From JAUWGC01 sp963753055 (GTDB lineage: Bacteria > Bacteroidota > Bacteroidia > Bacteroidales > B18-G4), in NCBI GenBank assembly GCA_963753055.1, contig CAVWAP010000002.1, positions 434,001-498,000 of the forward strand: 64,000 bases of DNA, given 5' to 3'. Shown piece by piece: positions 24,716-35,516 of the stretch. How positions within the stretch are numbered: position 1 is the stretch's first letter; every line of letters begins with the position of its first letter. A model generated the notes under the pieces. That model saw only the letters and a list, made by a program, of their open reading frames with translations, made no database searches and was not told the origin of the DNA. A program made the position numbers and the translations under genes.

Positions 24716-27700
24716 TATGCGAAGGCGAATGCCTTCGGAATGACTTGCAAACTCCGGCGCATACATGCATTGTATCGTGGTGATGCCATTGCTGAAGTCG
24801 CCCTTCTGAGACGCGACAAGCGGGTACTCGAACACATAAGTGCCTTTACGCAGGTAACTGAAGAAGAAATTGGTGGCTGCATCGCCGGTGGTCTCATAAT
24901 AACCAAGCCCACCCTGGTATCGATAGCCGGATAATACATTTATTGGCTCCAGCGCAGCTGCACGCATATCTTTCATGTGTACATATTCCATGTCACGATC
25001 GACACGCAGCTCAATCCTGACCATAACTTTATCTCCTACATGAATACTTCCGTTATCCGCAATGGCTTCAATAACAGGGCCTGAGGCTGTGTTCTTCTCA
25101 ACAAACAATTGCTTCTTGATGCTCAACGGTGTCTCATGAGGTGTGATCTTATCAAGGTCCTCGAAATATTGCCAGTAAACAGCTCCCCATGCAATGCCAT
25201 CATCTTTTTTGGTGACTTCAATATTGCCCATGCCTGACTTGATCTCACTGCCATGCCATGAAGTCTGGAAATAACCTGTTCCGGCTTCCACCTTAACATC
25301 TTCTAATGCCTTAGGATCAATCTTCTGCTTGCCAATGGTGATATCAACGAGCTGATCACTTGCCAGCAGGTCAGAACCCCTCAATAACAGTGCATAACAA
25401 GCTTCTGTCGTGGCCCTTGATGTTTTCCAGTCATGGGTCTGCTTCTGCTTAAGCAACCAGATTTTCATCTTCTCAACAGACTCCATGTCGTGGGCTACCT
25501 CATCGAAGGCTTCGATAAGCAAAGCCTGCTTTTCAATAGGTGCCTGGTACCAGAAATACCCTTCCGGAGATTTCCAGTACATGCCCATCTCTTCATTAAA
25601 GAGTGCATGCTCCTTGATGGATGCCATGATCTCTGATGGAGTTGATTTCTCACCAATACGGTTTAATGCCAGGGCAATCATTCCCTGCAGATACTTGCTT
25701 TGCTTCAGCCAGTATTTCTTTGCCTGCTCACGGTAATAATTGAAAGCTTCCTCATTCCTTTTGCTAACAGGATTATCATTTAGGAAGTAAGTCCTTGCAT
25801 ACAGGTATTGTATTTGCAGTTGACTGATATGCTGCTCTTCCATCTTCTCCGGATACTTTTCAAGGATCTTTTCATAGTCTTCCCTGATCCTCTCATCAAG
25901 ATATGAAACAGCCTTACGGATCATGTTCCATGAAGTCCTGTCGTCCCTGATACTGCTTACCCCGAGATGATCGAGGTGGCCGAACCCGGTTACAATATGC
26001 TGAGTTATATAACGGCTGTCCTGCATGCCTTCAAACCACGGCCAGCCACCATTAGGCAGTTGCTTGCGTTGTAGCTTGGCAAGTGCCCCGGTCAGGTTAT
26101 TGGCCATATGGTTCAGGTCAAACAGCAGACCGACCCTTTGCTTGCGCTCAGATTCACTCTGTGCCTGCATCACCCAGGGTGTTTCTTCCAGGATCAATGC
26201 CTTCAGGTCCTGGTTTTTCTCCAGGTTGGATAAAAGAGCATCCGGCGTGAGGTGCTTCCAGCTATCAAAAACTCTTTGGATCTTAGGATTGGAATTAGCA
26301 ATATGAGATGCAATACTATTTGCATAGTACCTGCTGAATACCTGCTCAGAGCATTCGTAGCTTGTTTCCATCAGGTAGGGCAAAGCCTGTATGGCGTACC
26401 ATGCCGGATTGGATGTAAATTCCAGGGTCAGCTTGAAGTTTCTTGCAGTGCTGGAATTAGAACTAACAAGCTTGCTGAATTTAAAGTTCTTTGTCTGCTT
26501 CCCGTTGATGGGTAATGGCAAGGATTCTGTCACTAACATCCTGTTGGTCAGGACAGGGATAGCCATTTCTTCACCATCACTGTATTGCCCGGCCTTAGCC
26601 ACGACCCTGTAAGTGATGGCATCCAGGTTGTCTGGAATACTTACAGCCCATTCAAGGACCTGGCTCATGCCTTTGCTGACGGCAAACGACTGCTCAATCA
26701 CCTGGCCCTCGTCAATGATATTGACTGCCTGCATGCTGATGGCATCCAGGAATTCCAGCCTGGCATTGCCCAATAAAGTCTTATCGGAAAGGTTGGCAAT
26801 TTTAGCTGAAAAGATCATTTTGTCGCCCTGCCTGAAAAACCTTGGTGGATTAGGGACTACCATCAATTGTTTTTGTGTGACAAGCTCTTTCTCAATCTGG
26901 CCAACTTTTAAATCAGAAGTATATGCCAGTCCCATCATTCTCCATCGTGTTAATGACTCAGGGACTGTAAACTTGATGATGACATTGCCTTCTGTATCCG
27001 TCCTTAAATCAGGGAAGAAGAATGCAGTCTCACGGAAATCCCTTCTGACCTGTATCCCTGAAAAGTCCTCAGGTGCTTCCGGTTTAGGTGGTGGAAGTAT
27101 TAATTGCTCATCTCCTGTATCCTTTGCTTCCATTTCCCCACCGCCATCAAATGTCGGCTCTCCCTGCTGAGGTGTAATGGATTTCTTGATCCCCATTCGC
27201 GTTACATTGTCCATCATCGGTTGGGGATAGCGGAACATCCTCATGCCAAACCAGTTCAGACGGTCATATTGATGAAATACAGGCCCGGTTATGTGTATAA
27301 CGGGGAAAGTGAACATCTGGGTTGAACTGGTTAAGAAAGCCTCATTGATGTTCCATGCAGTGAAATTGGAAAAGTACCTGTTCAGGTTGAAATTCCACCA
27401 GTGCCCCTTGAAAGCATCCAGGGATGCATCATACATGCTTGCCAGCATCTCCGCAGCCACAAGGTCACCATTCTTGTCTGTGATCTTGATCTGCCATTCT
27501 TCCTGCTGTCCGGGCAAGAGTTTATTACGAAAACTTGCAAAGGAAACATCCAGCTCCTTATTGGTATAAGGTACCTTTATCACAGCAGTATTCTGATAAC
27601 TGCGATTCTTTGTAATAAAGGTTATGCTGATCCCTACATTTCCCCTGTGCTCTTCAACAATGAGAAGCTTGATGAGTTTCTGTTCATCACTCAGGGTTAA

Positions 27701-30700
27701 ATGAGTCCGTTTAAGTATTTTTTTATCCTTCAGGATCTCATAGATCATGTGGACATTCTTTTCCTTTGTCCCCACAAGAAATTTCACTTCTTCTCCTGGT
27801 TCAGCCTTTTCATTTAAGATACTGAACCAGTTATATTCATTTACAGGAACAGCCTTGTTCTCCGTTGAGAATGCTGTGAAATATTTTTCCAGTTCAACTT
27901 CCTGCCCGAATTTATCTGTAGCACTTAAGCTGACAATATAATCCCCCTGTATCAGTCCTGCAAGGCTTTTCATATCAATGATGCTGTCACTGGATGTATT
28001 TAATGTCTTTTCATAAATAACATCTGCCTTCTCCCATTCAGATTTGTCATTTTCATTCGCATATGCATCATTAGGAAATTCCTTGATAAAGTCCTTTTCA
28101 GGAATGATGAAAACATCAGGGCGGGTCCATTCCCTTTCCCGAATCAACCTGTCTTGCGTCTTGAGTCTTGCCACTTGAACCTTTATCTCCGCTGGCTCAT
28201 GAACTCCGTTTAAATTGGTCGACTTCACTAAAAACGCTGCAGCTTCATCAATATTTAAAGTTTCAGGTATGTTAATATCAATCATCAGTGCATTAAACCC
28301 AACCGATACATTTTGATGGCCGGAATGAGTCTCACCGTTGATATCTGTCACATCCGCACTGATGGTATAGTTGAAAACAGGTTTGAATTTTCTGTTCAGG
28401 CTCTTATCAGGCAAGGCCGTAAACGTAACAACAAATTCCCCGTTCTCATCAGTCTGGGTTACCCCATTGCTGATCTCCATCTCGGCAGAAACAGGAAAAT
28501 AGTCAAACCACGGGTATCTCCAGGAAGGGAATAATGCCCTTCTCACAACCCTGTATTTTACATTGGCCTGGTCAACATTATTACCAGAGTAAGCCTGTGC
28601 CTTACCGGTCACACTTACCTGTTCGTCAAGCTTATAACTTCCTTTTACTGGTTCGAACACGACCTCAAATTTTGGACGTTTGTATTCTTCTACAGAGATA
28701 AATATCGAACCGGACTCATTCTTGATCCTCATATTTCCTGTTAAAACACCTATGGGCGCAACAAAAGAGCCACTGAATGAGCCGAATTCATTGGTCAGGA
28801 AGCTTAGTTCTGAGATTTTCTGCCCGTTGACATCATTGAAAACAACCTTTGTTTCATGGTCCTTAATGATGGAATATTCGTCCCCTGCCTTTTCAAGGAC
28901 AATACCTTTAAAGTAAATCGTCTGACCGGGCCTGTAAATGGATCTGTCAGTAAAAAAGAATGTCTTTGTTACTTTTTTAATATCTCTCTTCCCAATCCTT
29001 TGCTGATAGAAGTAGTTGGGAGAAACGAACCTGTCTTCCCTGAAGGAGAACTCCAGCATCAGGCGGTTTGCCTGACCTGTTACTGTTGGGATCTGGAAAT
29101 ATCCAGCCTCACCGGAAATGAATTTATCGCCTTCGATGGTCTGATAACTACGTGTGTTATAATCGTACTCCTGGTAATAGGACTGAACCTGTACGTCCTT
29201 GATGCCGGAACCATTATCCCGGTCAAGTACATAAACATCGATTGATCCATCATCAAGCCGCTGGCTTATATAGCTGAGGTTCGTAGCCCAAAGACCCGCA
29301 TGGCTTATCACCCCTTCGTCCAATGTGAAATCTTCATTGCTGCTGGCCAGGATAATATAATATCCCAGTGGCAGTTCCGGCAAACGGATCTCAGCTGCAT
29401 GCTCCTGGAAGTCTCCGTCATCTATCAATTCTTGCTTCCACTGCTGGCTCGCTGTTTTTTGCAGGTATTGCTTTAAAAGGTCTTCCCTGCGGTGGCTTTG
29501 CTTCAGCTGCTTATCTTCCTGGTAATCCATAGGAATAATGCGGAAATATGCTTTCTGAACATTCCTGAATGTTAGTAAGCCGGGAAATGCCTTGCCTGGA
29601 ATACTGGCATAAATAGTTGTTAAGGATAAAGATTTCTTTTGGATGATCTTTTTCAGTTCCTTGCAATTTTCGGCCCCAAATGATTTTGGGTACTTTTTGA
29701 CAGCATTGTCAATAATCTCATTGGCCTCTTTTATGTCCCATTTATATCTGTCTGACTCCAGCGGATTGTATAGCTGCCCGCGTTCATAATAATACCTTGC
29801 AATTTGATAGCTCACCTCCGTAGAACTTTTTGAATCCCCGTAAGCCTGGTCCAGAAACAGGAGTGACTCAAGATAGAGACTGTCCTTGACTTCCATGACC
29901 GCATTGCTCCGTACAAACTGCAGCCTCTTCAGGTCAACATCAATAAGTGCTTTGGGATCCTTGTCCTTAATATGGAACTTGATCAGGTCCTGAATGATAT
30001 CCAGCGCATAATATTTCAATGAAAAGGAATCCTGTGTGGTGATCTTCACCTTGATAAAATCAGGGGCAGGGCTGAGGTATGACGTTTGATTCATCTCAAA
30101 ACGGTATACCGGCTGGGTCAATGAGCTTTCATCCTGCATGAAATAGTCAACTGCCCTATGGGCCAGGAAATCATATAAGGTAGGTCGGAATTGTTTGGAC
30201 TCTTTTTCTGTTTCCAGGATAGGATCAAAATCCTCTAGAGAAATATCCTTTAGCATATCCTGGTTATCCAGAGAAGATACGTAATGCCTGATAATCGCCT
30301 GCGTGACCTTCTCCATGTCCCAGGTCTCAATATCCTCCGGGTCATAATTGACAGTGACATTCCTGTTGAGCAGCTTGTACCTGTTAGCCTGGTAGTAAAA
30401 CATGTACATCTCCGCAATGACTGAATTGAGGATCTGCTTCATGGGCTCCTGGGACACCTCGATCTCGGCATTAAGCTTATAAACTGCTTTGACAAAATAG
30501 TTCTCTTCAATATCTGAATGCAGACGCATCTGATACATCACAGCTTTTATGAATTGGGGTGCGTTACTGTCTTTTTTAGCCTGAGCATAAATATTGTCAA
30601 CTACCTCCAAAGCTGATTTAGGAAGGCCCTGCTTTGTGAGAGACTCAACCTGCTGCCAGAGCTTATCATAGTCACCACCATCCAAAACAATAACGGTGGA

Positions 30701-30787
30701 TTGATTATCAGACTGGGTGGGTGTAAAACCTGCACCCAACATTATAATTCCAAATAATGCTGCAAGGGATAAGAATTTTATTTTCAT
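24707..30787 (-). CDS. Bacterial alpha-2-macroglobulin-like protein with thioester motif
   Basis: 2026 aa with an N-terminal signal peptide (about residues 1-22, hydrophobic core FLSLAALFGIIMLGAGF). A helical region follows to about 400, then a series of MG beta domains with the bait-type segment (EWTRPDVF, FTLDEGV). The A2M core has FRETAFFFPDL and FTVPESLTRWR, then the CxEQ thioester at Cys1479-Gln1482 (YECSEQ), the alpha-helical complement-like domain (NGGWPWFEGMQDS) and a C-terminal receptor-like domain. It should trap proteases in the periplasm. It is preceded by a DUF3108 gene, 26 bases upstream. Unlike gammaproteobacterial homologues there is no pbpC neighbour. Confidence 0.93.
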   Translation of the reverse strand: MKIKFLSLAALFGIIMLGAGFTPTQSDNQSTVIVLDGGDYDKLWQQVESLTKQGLPKSALEVVDNIYAQAKKDSNAPQFIKAVMYQMRLHSDIEENYFVKAVYKLNAEIEVSQEPMKQILNSVIAEMYMFYYQANRYKLLNRNVTVNYDPEDIETWDMEKVTQAIIRHYVSSLDNQDMLKDISLEDFDPILETEKESKQFRPTLYDFLAHRAVDYFMQDESSLTQPVYRFEMNQTSYLSPAPDFIKVKITTQDSFSLKYYALDIIQDLIKFHIKDKDPKALIDVDLKRLQFVRSNAVMEVKDSLYLESLLFLDQAYGDSKSSTEVSYQIARYYYERGQLYNPLESDRYKWDIKEANEIIDNAVKKYPKSFGAENCKELKKIIQKKSLSLTTIYASIPGKAFPGLLTFRNVQKAYFRIIPMDYQEDKQLKQSHRREDLLKQYLQKTASQQWKQELIDDGDFQEHAAEIRLPELPLGYYIILASSNEDFTLDEGVISHAGLWATNLSYISQRLDDGSIDVYVLDRDNGSGIKDVQVQSYYQEYDYNTRSYQTIEGDKFISGEAGYFQIPTVTGQANRLMLEFSFREDRFVSPNYFYQQRIGKRDIKKVTKTFFFTDRSIYRPGQTIYFKGIVLEKAGDEYSIIKDHETKVVFNDVNGQKISELSFLTNEFGSFSGSFVAPIGVLTGNMRIKNESGSIFISVEEYKRPKFEVVFEPVKGSYKLDEQVSVTGKAQAYSGNNVDQANVKYRVVRRALFPSWRYPWFDYFPVSAEMEISNGVTQTDENGEFVVTFTALPDKSLNRKFKPVFNYTISADVTDINGETHSGHQNVSVGFNALMIDINIPETLNIDEAAAFLVKSTNLNGVHEPAEIKVQVARLKTQDRLIREREWTRPDVFIIPEKDFIKEFPNDAYANENDKSEWEKADVIYEKTLNTSSDSIIDMKSLAGLIQGDYIVSLSATDKFGQEVELEKYFTAFSTENKAVPVNEYNWFSILNEKAEPGEEVKFLVGTKEKNVHMIYEILKDKKILKRTHLTLSDEQKLIKLLIVEEHRGNVGISITFITKNRSYQNTAVIKVPYTNKELDVSFASFRNKLLPGQQEEWQIKITDKNGDLVAAEMLASMYDASLDAFKGHWWNFNLNRYFSNFTAWNINEAFLTSSTQMFTFPVIHITGPVFHQYDRLNWFGMRMFRYPQPMMDNVTRMGIKKSITPQQGEPTFDGGGEMEAKDTGDEQLILPPPKPEAPEDFSGIQVRRDFRETAFFFPDLRTDTEGNVIIKFTVPESLTRWRMMGLAYTSDLKVGQIEKELVTQKQLMVVPNPPRFFRQGDKMIFSAKIANLSDKTLLGNARLEFLDAISMQAVNIIDEGQVIEQSFAVSKGMSQVLEWAVSIPDNLDAITYRVVAKAGQYSDGEEMAIPVLTNRMLVTESLPLPINGKQTKNFKFSKLVSSNSSTARNFKLTLEFTSNPAWYAIQALPYLMETSYECSEQVFSRYYANSIASHIANSNPKIQRVFDSWKHLTPDALLSNLEKNQDLKALILEETPWVMQAQSESERKQRVGLLFDLNHMANNLTGALAKLQRKQLPNGGWPWFEGMQDSRYITQHIVTGFGHLDHLGVSSIRDDRTSWNMIRKAVSYLDERIREDYEKILEKYPEKMEEQHISQLQIQYLYARTYFLNDNPVSKRNEEAFNYYREQAKKYWLKQSKYLQGMIALALNRIGEKSTPSEIMASIKEHALFNEEMGMYWKSPEGYFWYQAPIEKQALLIEAFDEVAHDMESVEKMKIWLLKQKQTHDWKTSRATTEACYALLLRGSDLLASDQLVDITIGKQKIDPKALEDVKVEAGTGYFQTSWHGSEIKSGMGNIEVTKKDDGIAWGAVYWQYFEDLDKITPHETPLSIKKQLFVEKNTASGPVIEAIADNGSIHVGDKVMVRIELRVDRDMEYVHMKDMRAAALEPINVLSGYRYQGGLGYYETTGDAATNFFFSYLRKGTYVFEYPLVASQKGDFSNGITTIQCMYAPEFASHSEGIRLRIGP

Positions 30788-30813
30788 AATGCTAATTTTT
30801 CGGCTGGTTAGTA

Positions 30814-31620
30814 TCAGTCAATTTTTGCATCCATTGGATGTCTAAGGCCCTCAATTTCTATCAGCTCCAGTTTAATAGATCCGATGATTACAGCAGAACT
30901 ACCAAGGATAGGAACCAGGTTTTTATCATCTGTTACCCAGAGTACCATAGGATACGGCTCGTCAAAAACCTCACCCTGTGCAACCATGGGCTTGAACTTC
31001 AGGCAGCGGAATTTTCCCAGTTTGGTTTCCACTATCTCTCTTCCGAGAAAAATAATCTTTGAGTTGTAAACCGAATCATCCAGGATGAAATCAATGAAGA
31101 ATTCATCATTCGGCTGAGCTTCAGAATAGTCAATGGTCCTCATGTAGTAAAAAGCAGACACAATATCCTGTACCCCCGGAGGGACCTTTATTGTTTTTCT
31201 GGTGCTGGTAGCAGTACTATCATAATGATTAAATAGGATCTCCTCTGTTTTTCTGAAGTCCCCTTCCCTTACATCGCGCTTAAACTGCCAGGGTACTAAG
31301 GCTTCTTCATCTATCCATGATTCGAACTTATCACGGACCTTGAAAAAGAAGTTGAACAAACCTACTGATTTAGCTTCAATCCCAACGTGGTAAGTATTCC
31401 TTCCATTGAATTGTGTTATGCTATGGTGAACCGAAATGGTCCCTGTGCCTGCTGTGATGCCAGATGTAAGCCAGGCATCATAGAAAACCCGGTATTTGGC
31501 CTTCTCTCCTCGCTGGAATACAGTATTCTCTATTTCTGGAAGTTCCTGGGCTTCGAGGTTCTCAAAGGGAAAGAGGAACAAAACAATAACTATGGTTATG
31601 AGCTTATGAATTGATCTCAT
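30814..31620 (-). CDS. DUF3108 domain-containing secreted protein
   Basis: 268 aa with a signal peptide (LITIVIVLFLFPFENLEAQ). The mature part has the DUF3108 pattern: FQRGEKAKYRVFYDAW near the start, VGLFNFFFKVRDKFESWID in the middle, FRCLKFKPMVAQGEVF and LVPILGSSAVIIGSIKLEL at the end. Likely a periplasmic or outer-membrane-associated beta-rich protein; molecular role unknown. It lies between leuS and A2M with short gaps, so probably one transcript. Confidence 0.85.
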   Translation of the reverse strand: MRSIHKLITIVIVLFLFPFENLEAQELPEIENTVFQRGEKAKYRVFYDAWLTSGITAGTGTISVHHSITQFNGRNTYHVGIEAKSVGLFNFFFKVRDKFESWIDEEALVPWQFKRDVREGDFRKTEEILFNHYDSTATSTRKTIKVPPGVQDIVSAFYYMRTIDYSEAQPNDEFFIDFILDDSVYNSKIIFLGREIVETKLGKFRCLKFKPMVAQGEVFDEPYPMVLWVTDDKNLVPILGSSAVIIGSIKLELIEIEGLRHPMDAKID

Positions 31621-31673
31621 AATGATTTTCTCGTTTTCACAAATGTCTTTTCGAATATCGTGCCAAAAAACAA

Positions 31674-34469
31674 TCAGATAACAATATTTATGATTTTTTG
31701 TGGAACGACAATAATCTTCTTAGGGGTCTTACCTGCAATCCATTTTTCAGCCTCTTCAGCTGCTAATACTGCCTTTTCGATCTCATCTTTTGGCATGTCC
31801 ATAGGCAATTCCAGTTTGAACCTCAGTTTGCCGTTAAAGGAAACGGGATAAGTGAATGTGTTTTCGGCCAGGTATTGTTCATCCCAATCAGGGTAAGCAG
31901 CGAAACTTATGCTGTTATCGTGTCCCATCAGGCTCCATAACTCCTCGCTGATATGTGGTGCATATGGGGACAGTAAAACAGCCAGGGGCTCCAGGATACT
32001 TCTTTTTGCGCATTTCAGCTCGCTCAATTCATTAACACAGATCATGAAGGCACTGACAGCAGTATTAAAAGAGAATCGTTCAATATCAGCCCTTACTTTT
32101 TTTATGGTTTTGTGCAGTATTTTTAACTCTCTTTCATTTGCTTGCTCATCAACAATTGCAATCTCATCCTGATCGTTGAAATACAGCCTCCAGAGCTTTT
32201 TCAGGAAGCGGAACACACCCTCAACACCTTTGGTGTCCCAGGGCTTATGGTACTCAAGCGGTCCCAGGAACATCTCGTACAAGCGCAGGGTGTCGGCCCC
32301 GTAATGCTCAATGAGCTCATCGGGATTGACAACGTTGTGTTTTGATTTGGACATCTTTTCGATCTCCCAGCCACAAATATATTTTCCGTCTTCAAGAATG
32401 AATTCAGCATCCTTGAACTCAGATTGCCACTCCTTAAAGGCCTCTACGTCCAGAATATCATCCTGCACCATGCTGATATCAACATGCAGGGGGGTTGTTT
32501 CGTAATTATCCCTCAGGTTGTAAGAAACAAACTTCAGGGTTCCTTTAACCCGGTACACGAAGCTCGACCTGCCCTGGATCTTGCCCTGGTTGATGAGTTT
32601 CTTGAATGGTTCGGCTTTGCATGCCAACCCTATGTCGTACAGGAACATGCTCCAGAACCTTGCATAGATAAGATGTCCGGTCCCATGCTCGTCACCACCG
32701 ATGTACAGATCAATATCCTGCCAGTAATCATTGGCTTCTTTGGAAAAGTATCGCTTATCGTTCCAGGGGTCCATATAACGGTAGTAATAGCCACTTGATC
32801 CTGCAAAACCGGGCATCGTATTGGTTTCAAGAGGATATCCATCTTTTGTTTTCCAGTCTTTGGCCCTGGCCAGCGGAGGTTCACCGGATTCTGTCGGTAA
32901 GTACCTGTCCACTTCAGGCAATTCTAATGGAAGTTCACTTTCATCAAGCACATAAGGCATCCCATCTTTATAATAGACAGGAAACGGCTCGCCCCAGTAC
33001 CTTTGCCTGCTGAAGATAGCATCCCTGAGCCTGAAGTTCACCCTTCCAAAGCCAACTTTCATTTTTTGCAGCTCATTGATGGTGGATTCAATGGCCTCAT
33101 TAACTTCCATTCCTGTGATAAAACCCGAATTGATCATGATGCCTTCCTTTGCATCGTATGAATCTTCCCAGGTTTGCGGATCAGATGCTTGTTCATCTTT
33201 CTTACTGACCACCTGAATTATGGGGATATTAAAGAACCTTGCAAAGGCAAAGTCCCTGCTGTCGTGTGCCGGGACAGCCATGATGGCTCCTGTTCCGTAG
33301 CCAGCCAGCACATAATCCGCTACCCAGATGGGAATTTTTTCATTATTGACCGGGTTGATGCCATATGCCCCGGTAAATACACCAGTGATCTTGTCGATTT
33401 CAGCCACCCTCTCTCTCTCCGAACGGTTCTTCGCCCACTGCACATATTCCATAACCTCCTGTTTTTTGTCAGGACGGGTAATCTCTTCAATCCACTCATG
33501 CTCAGGGGCAAGTACCATGAATGTGGCTCCCCAGAGCGTATCTGGCCTGGTGGTAAAGACCTCCAGGACCTTATCATGTCCATCAATTCCAAAGTCGACA
33601 GAGGCACCTTCAGAACGGCCAATCCAGTTTCTTTGCACTTCCTTCAGGGAATCGAACCAGTCAAGATGGTCAAGTCCATCTAATAATCGCTGGGAGTAAG
33701 CTGTGATCCGCAATGACCATTGCTTCATCAGCTTCCTTTCTACAGGATGGCCACCACGCTCGGAGAAGCCATCTTTGACTTCATCATTGGCGAGCACTGT
33801 CCCAAGGGCAGGGCACCAGTTCACCATTGTATCGGACAGGTAGGCCAGGCGATAGTTCATCAGTATCTCCTGTTGCTCTTTTTCTGAGTATGAATTCCAT
33901 TCCTTTGCCGTAAATATTGCAGCCTCATCACAGGAAGCATCAACATCAGCATTTCCATTCTCTGCGAACACTCTGATTAAATTATCAATCGGCTCAGCCC
34001 TGTTGTTTTTGTTGTTATACCAGTGCTTGAATAATTGGATGAAAGTCCACTGGGTCCATTTATAGTAGGATGGATCACAGGTCCGCACTTCCCTGTCCCA
34101 GTCATAGGAAAAACCGATCTTATCCATTTGCTTACGGTACCTGTCTATATTCTTATAGGTTGTAACCTGGGGATGTGTGCCTGTTTGTATGGCATACTGC
34201 TCGGCAGGAAGGCCATAAGCATCATAACCCATAGGGTGCAGGACGTTAAAGCCTTTGTGCCTCATGTACCTGGAATAGATATCAGAAGCGATATATCCAA
34301 GTGGGTGGCCAACATGAAGCCCTGCGCCGGAAGGATAAGGGAACATATCGAGCACATAGTACTTTGGCTTGTCGGATATGTTATCCGCCTTGAAGGTTCT
34401 GTTGTCCCTCCAGTACCTTTGCCATCTTTGCTCTATGCTCCCGAAATTATATTCCTTCATCTCACCCAA
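31674..34469 (-). CDS. leuS: Leucyl-tRNA synthetase
   Basis: 931 aa class I synthetase. HIGH motif in YPSGAGLHVGHPLGY. The CP1 editing domain is in the middle (TRPDTLWGATFMVLAPEH and GTGAIMAVPAHDSRDF, with the editing Asp). KMSKSKHNVVNPDEL is the ATP motif. The C-terminal anticodon-binding helices are complete. It charges tRNA-Leu. Probable first gene of the leuS-DUF3108-A2M run; the upstream region has TATTTTCG near 34526, close to but not matching the -7 consensus. Confidence 0.97.
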   Translation of the reverse strand: MGEMKEYNFGSIEQRWQRYWRDNRTFKADNISDKPKYYVLDMFPYPSGAGLHVGHPLGYIASDIYSRYMRHKGFNVLHPMGYDAYGLPAEQYAIQTGTHPQVTTYKNIDRYRKQMDKIGFSYDWDREVRTCDPSYYKWTQWTFIQLFKHWYNNKNNRAEPIDNLIRVFAENGNADVDASCDEAAIFTAKEWNSYSEKEQQEILMNYRLAYLSDTMVNWCPALGTVLANDEVKDGFSERGGHPVERKLMKQWSLRITAYSQRLLDGLDHLDWFDSLKEVQRNWIGRSEGASVDFGIDGHDKVLEVFTTRPDTLWGATFMVLAPEHEWIEEITRPDKKQEVMEYVQWAKNRSERERVAEIDKITGVFTGAYGINPVNNEKIPIWVADYVLAGYGTGAIMAVPAHDSRDFAFARFFNIPIIQVVSKKDEQASDPQTWEDSYDAKEGIMINSGFITGMEVNEAIESTINELQKMKVGFGRVNFRLRDAIFSRQRYWGEPFPVYYKDGMPYVLDESELPLELPEVDRYLPTESGEPPLARAKDWKTKDGYPLETNTMPGFAGSSGYYYRYMDPWNDKRYFSKEANDYWQDIDLYIGGDEHGTGHLIYARFWSMFLYDIGLACKAEPFKKLINQGKIQGRSSFVYRVKGTLKFVSYNLRDNYETTPLHVDISMVQDDILDVEAFKEWQSEFKDAEFILEDGKYICGWEIEKMSKSKHNVVNPDELIEHYGADTLRLYEMFLGPLEYHKPWDTKGVEGVFRFLKKLWRLYFNDQDEIAIVDEQANERELKILHKTIKKVRADIERFSFNTAVSAFMICVNELSELKCAKRSILEPLAVLLSPYAPHISEELWSLMGHDNSISFAAYPDWDEQYLAENTFTYPVSFNGKLRFKLELPMDMPKDEIEKAVLAAEEAEKWIAGKTPKKIIVVPQKIINIVI

Positions 34470-34559
34470 TAGTTAACTGTAAAATAATATCTTATGTTCA
34501 GGTCGCTCCTGAAAGATTCAATTTGCGAAAATAGGAAAAATACTTATTTTAGCATACTC

Positions 34560-34567
34560 AATCTTTG
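34560..34567 (+). promoter_or_regulatory. -7-like box AATCTTTG ahead of ftsX, leaderless geometry
   Basis: One mismatch to TAnnTTTG. It is 3 bases before the ATG at 34571 and overlaps the TTG at 34565, which makes that TTG unlikely as a start codon. Confidence 0.4.
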
Positions 34568-34570
34568 ATC

Positions 34571-35452
34571 ATGGGCAAGAAAGAAGACAGATATTACAGG
34601 CGTAAACTAAAATCCTCCTACCTTACTTCGATGGTTAGTATTACGCTTGTTCTCTTTATGATGGGACTGCTGGGCTTGATAATACTGCACGCCAAGAAGC
34701 TGTCTGATTATGTGATGGAGAACATCAGCATTTCTATCATTATGAAGGAAGATGTGAAGGAGGCCGGGATCATACAGCTGCAGAAAACACTTGATGCATC
34801 TGAATTTGTGAAATCAACGGAATATATTACCGAGGATGAAGCTGCTGAGGAGCTGACCGAAGATCTTGGTGAGGATTTTATTGGATTCCTTGGCTATAAC
34901 CCGCTTCTGCCATCTATTGACCTCAGGGTTAAGGCTGAATATGCCAATGCGGATAGTATCGCCATGATTGAACAAACCCTGCTTGCAGATGATAATGTGA
35001 AGGAGGTGTTTTACCAGAAATCACTTGTGCAACTTCTGAACCGGAATATCCGCAGGATAGCCATTATTATCCTGGGTTTTAGCCTGCTCCTGCTGGTAAT
35101 CGCCTCTGCCCTTATCAATAATACCATCAGGTTATCAGTATACTCGAGGCGATTCCTGATCAAGACGATGCTACTGGTCGGCGCTACACGCGGCTTTGTC
35201 AGCCGTCCATTCCTGGTCAGGGGAATAATGCAGGGCCTGTACAGCTCTTTCATCGCTATCTTAATACTTGGCGGAATCCTGTACCTTTCTCAAAAGGAGA
35301 TGCCTGAACTAATTAATTTACAAGATATTGACCTGTTCCTGTCCCTGTTCGGGATAGTTATCCTGCTGGGTATCATACTCTCATGGATATCTACCCACTT
35401 TGCTGTTAAGAGATACCTGAAGATGGATGCAGACCGTTTGTATTATTATTAA
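34571..35452 (+). CDS. ftsX: Cell-division permease-like protein FtsX
   Basis: 293 aa from the ATG at 34571. Topology is that of FtsX: TM1 near residues 20-40, an extracytoplasmic domain (SISIIMKEDVKE to VFYQKSL), then three C-terminal TM segments (IAIIILGFSLLLLVIASALI, FIAILILGGILYL, LFGIVILLGIILSWI). The family partners the ATPase FtsE and transmits signals to peptidoglycan hydrolases. It heads a conserved Bacteroidota run with DUF3098, uppP, truB and queA. ftsE is not adjacent. Confidence 0.92.
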   Translation: MGKKEDRYYRRKLKSSYLTSMVSITLVLFMMGLLGLIILHAKKLSDYVMENISISIIMKEDVKEAGIIQLQKTLDASEFVKSTEYITEDEAAEELTEDLGEDFIGFLGYNPLLPSIDLRVKAEYANADSIAMIEQTLLADDNVKEVFYQKSLVQLLNRNIRRIAIIILGFSLLLLVIASALINNTIRLSVYSRRFLIKTMLLVGATRGFVSRPFLVRGIMQGLYSSFIAILILGGILYLSQKEMPELINLQDIDLFLSLFGIVILLGIILSWISTHFAVKRYLKMDADRLYYY

Positions 35453-35489
35453 AAAAAGTTAAATCAGATAGGATTTGTAAAAATTCCCC

Positions 35490-35497
35490 TATTTTTG
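35490..35497 (+). promoter_or_regulatory. -7 box TATTTTTG before the DUF3098 gene
   Basis: TAnnTTTG match, 19 bases before the ATG at 35517. It suggests an internal promoter within the ftsX-queA run. Confidence 0.45.
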
Positions 35498-35516
35498 AGG
35501 CTCTAAATCATACATC

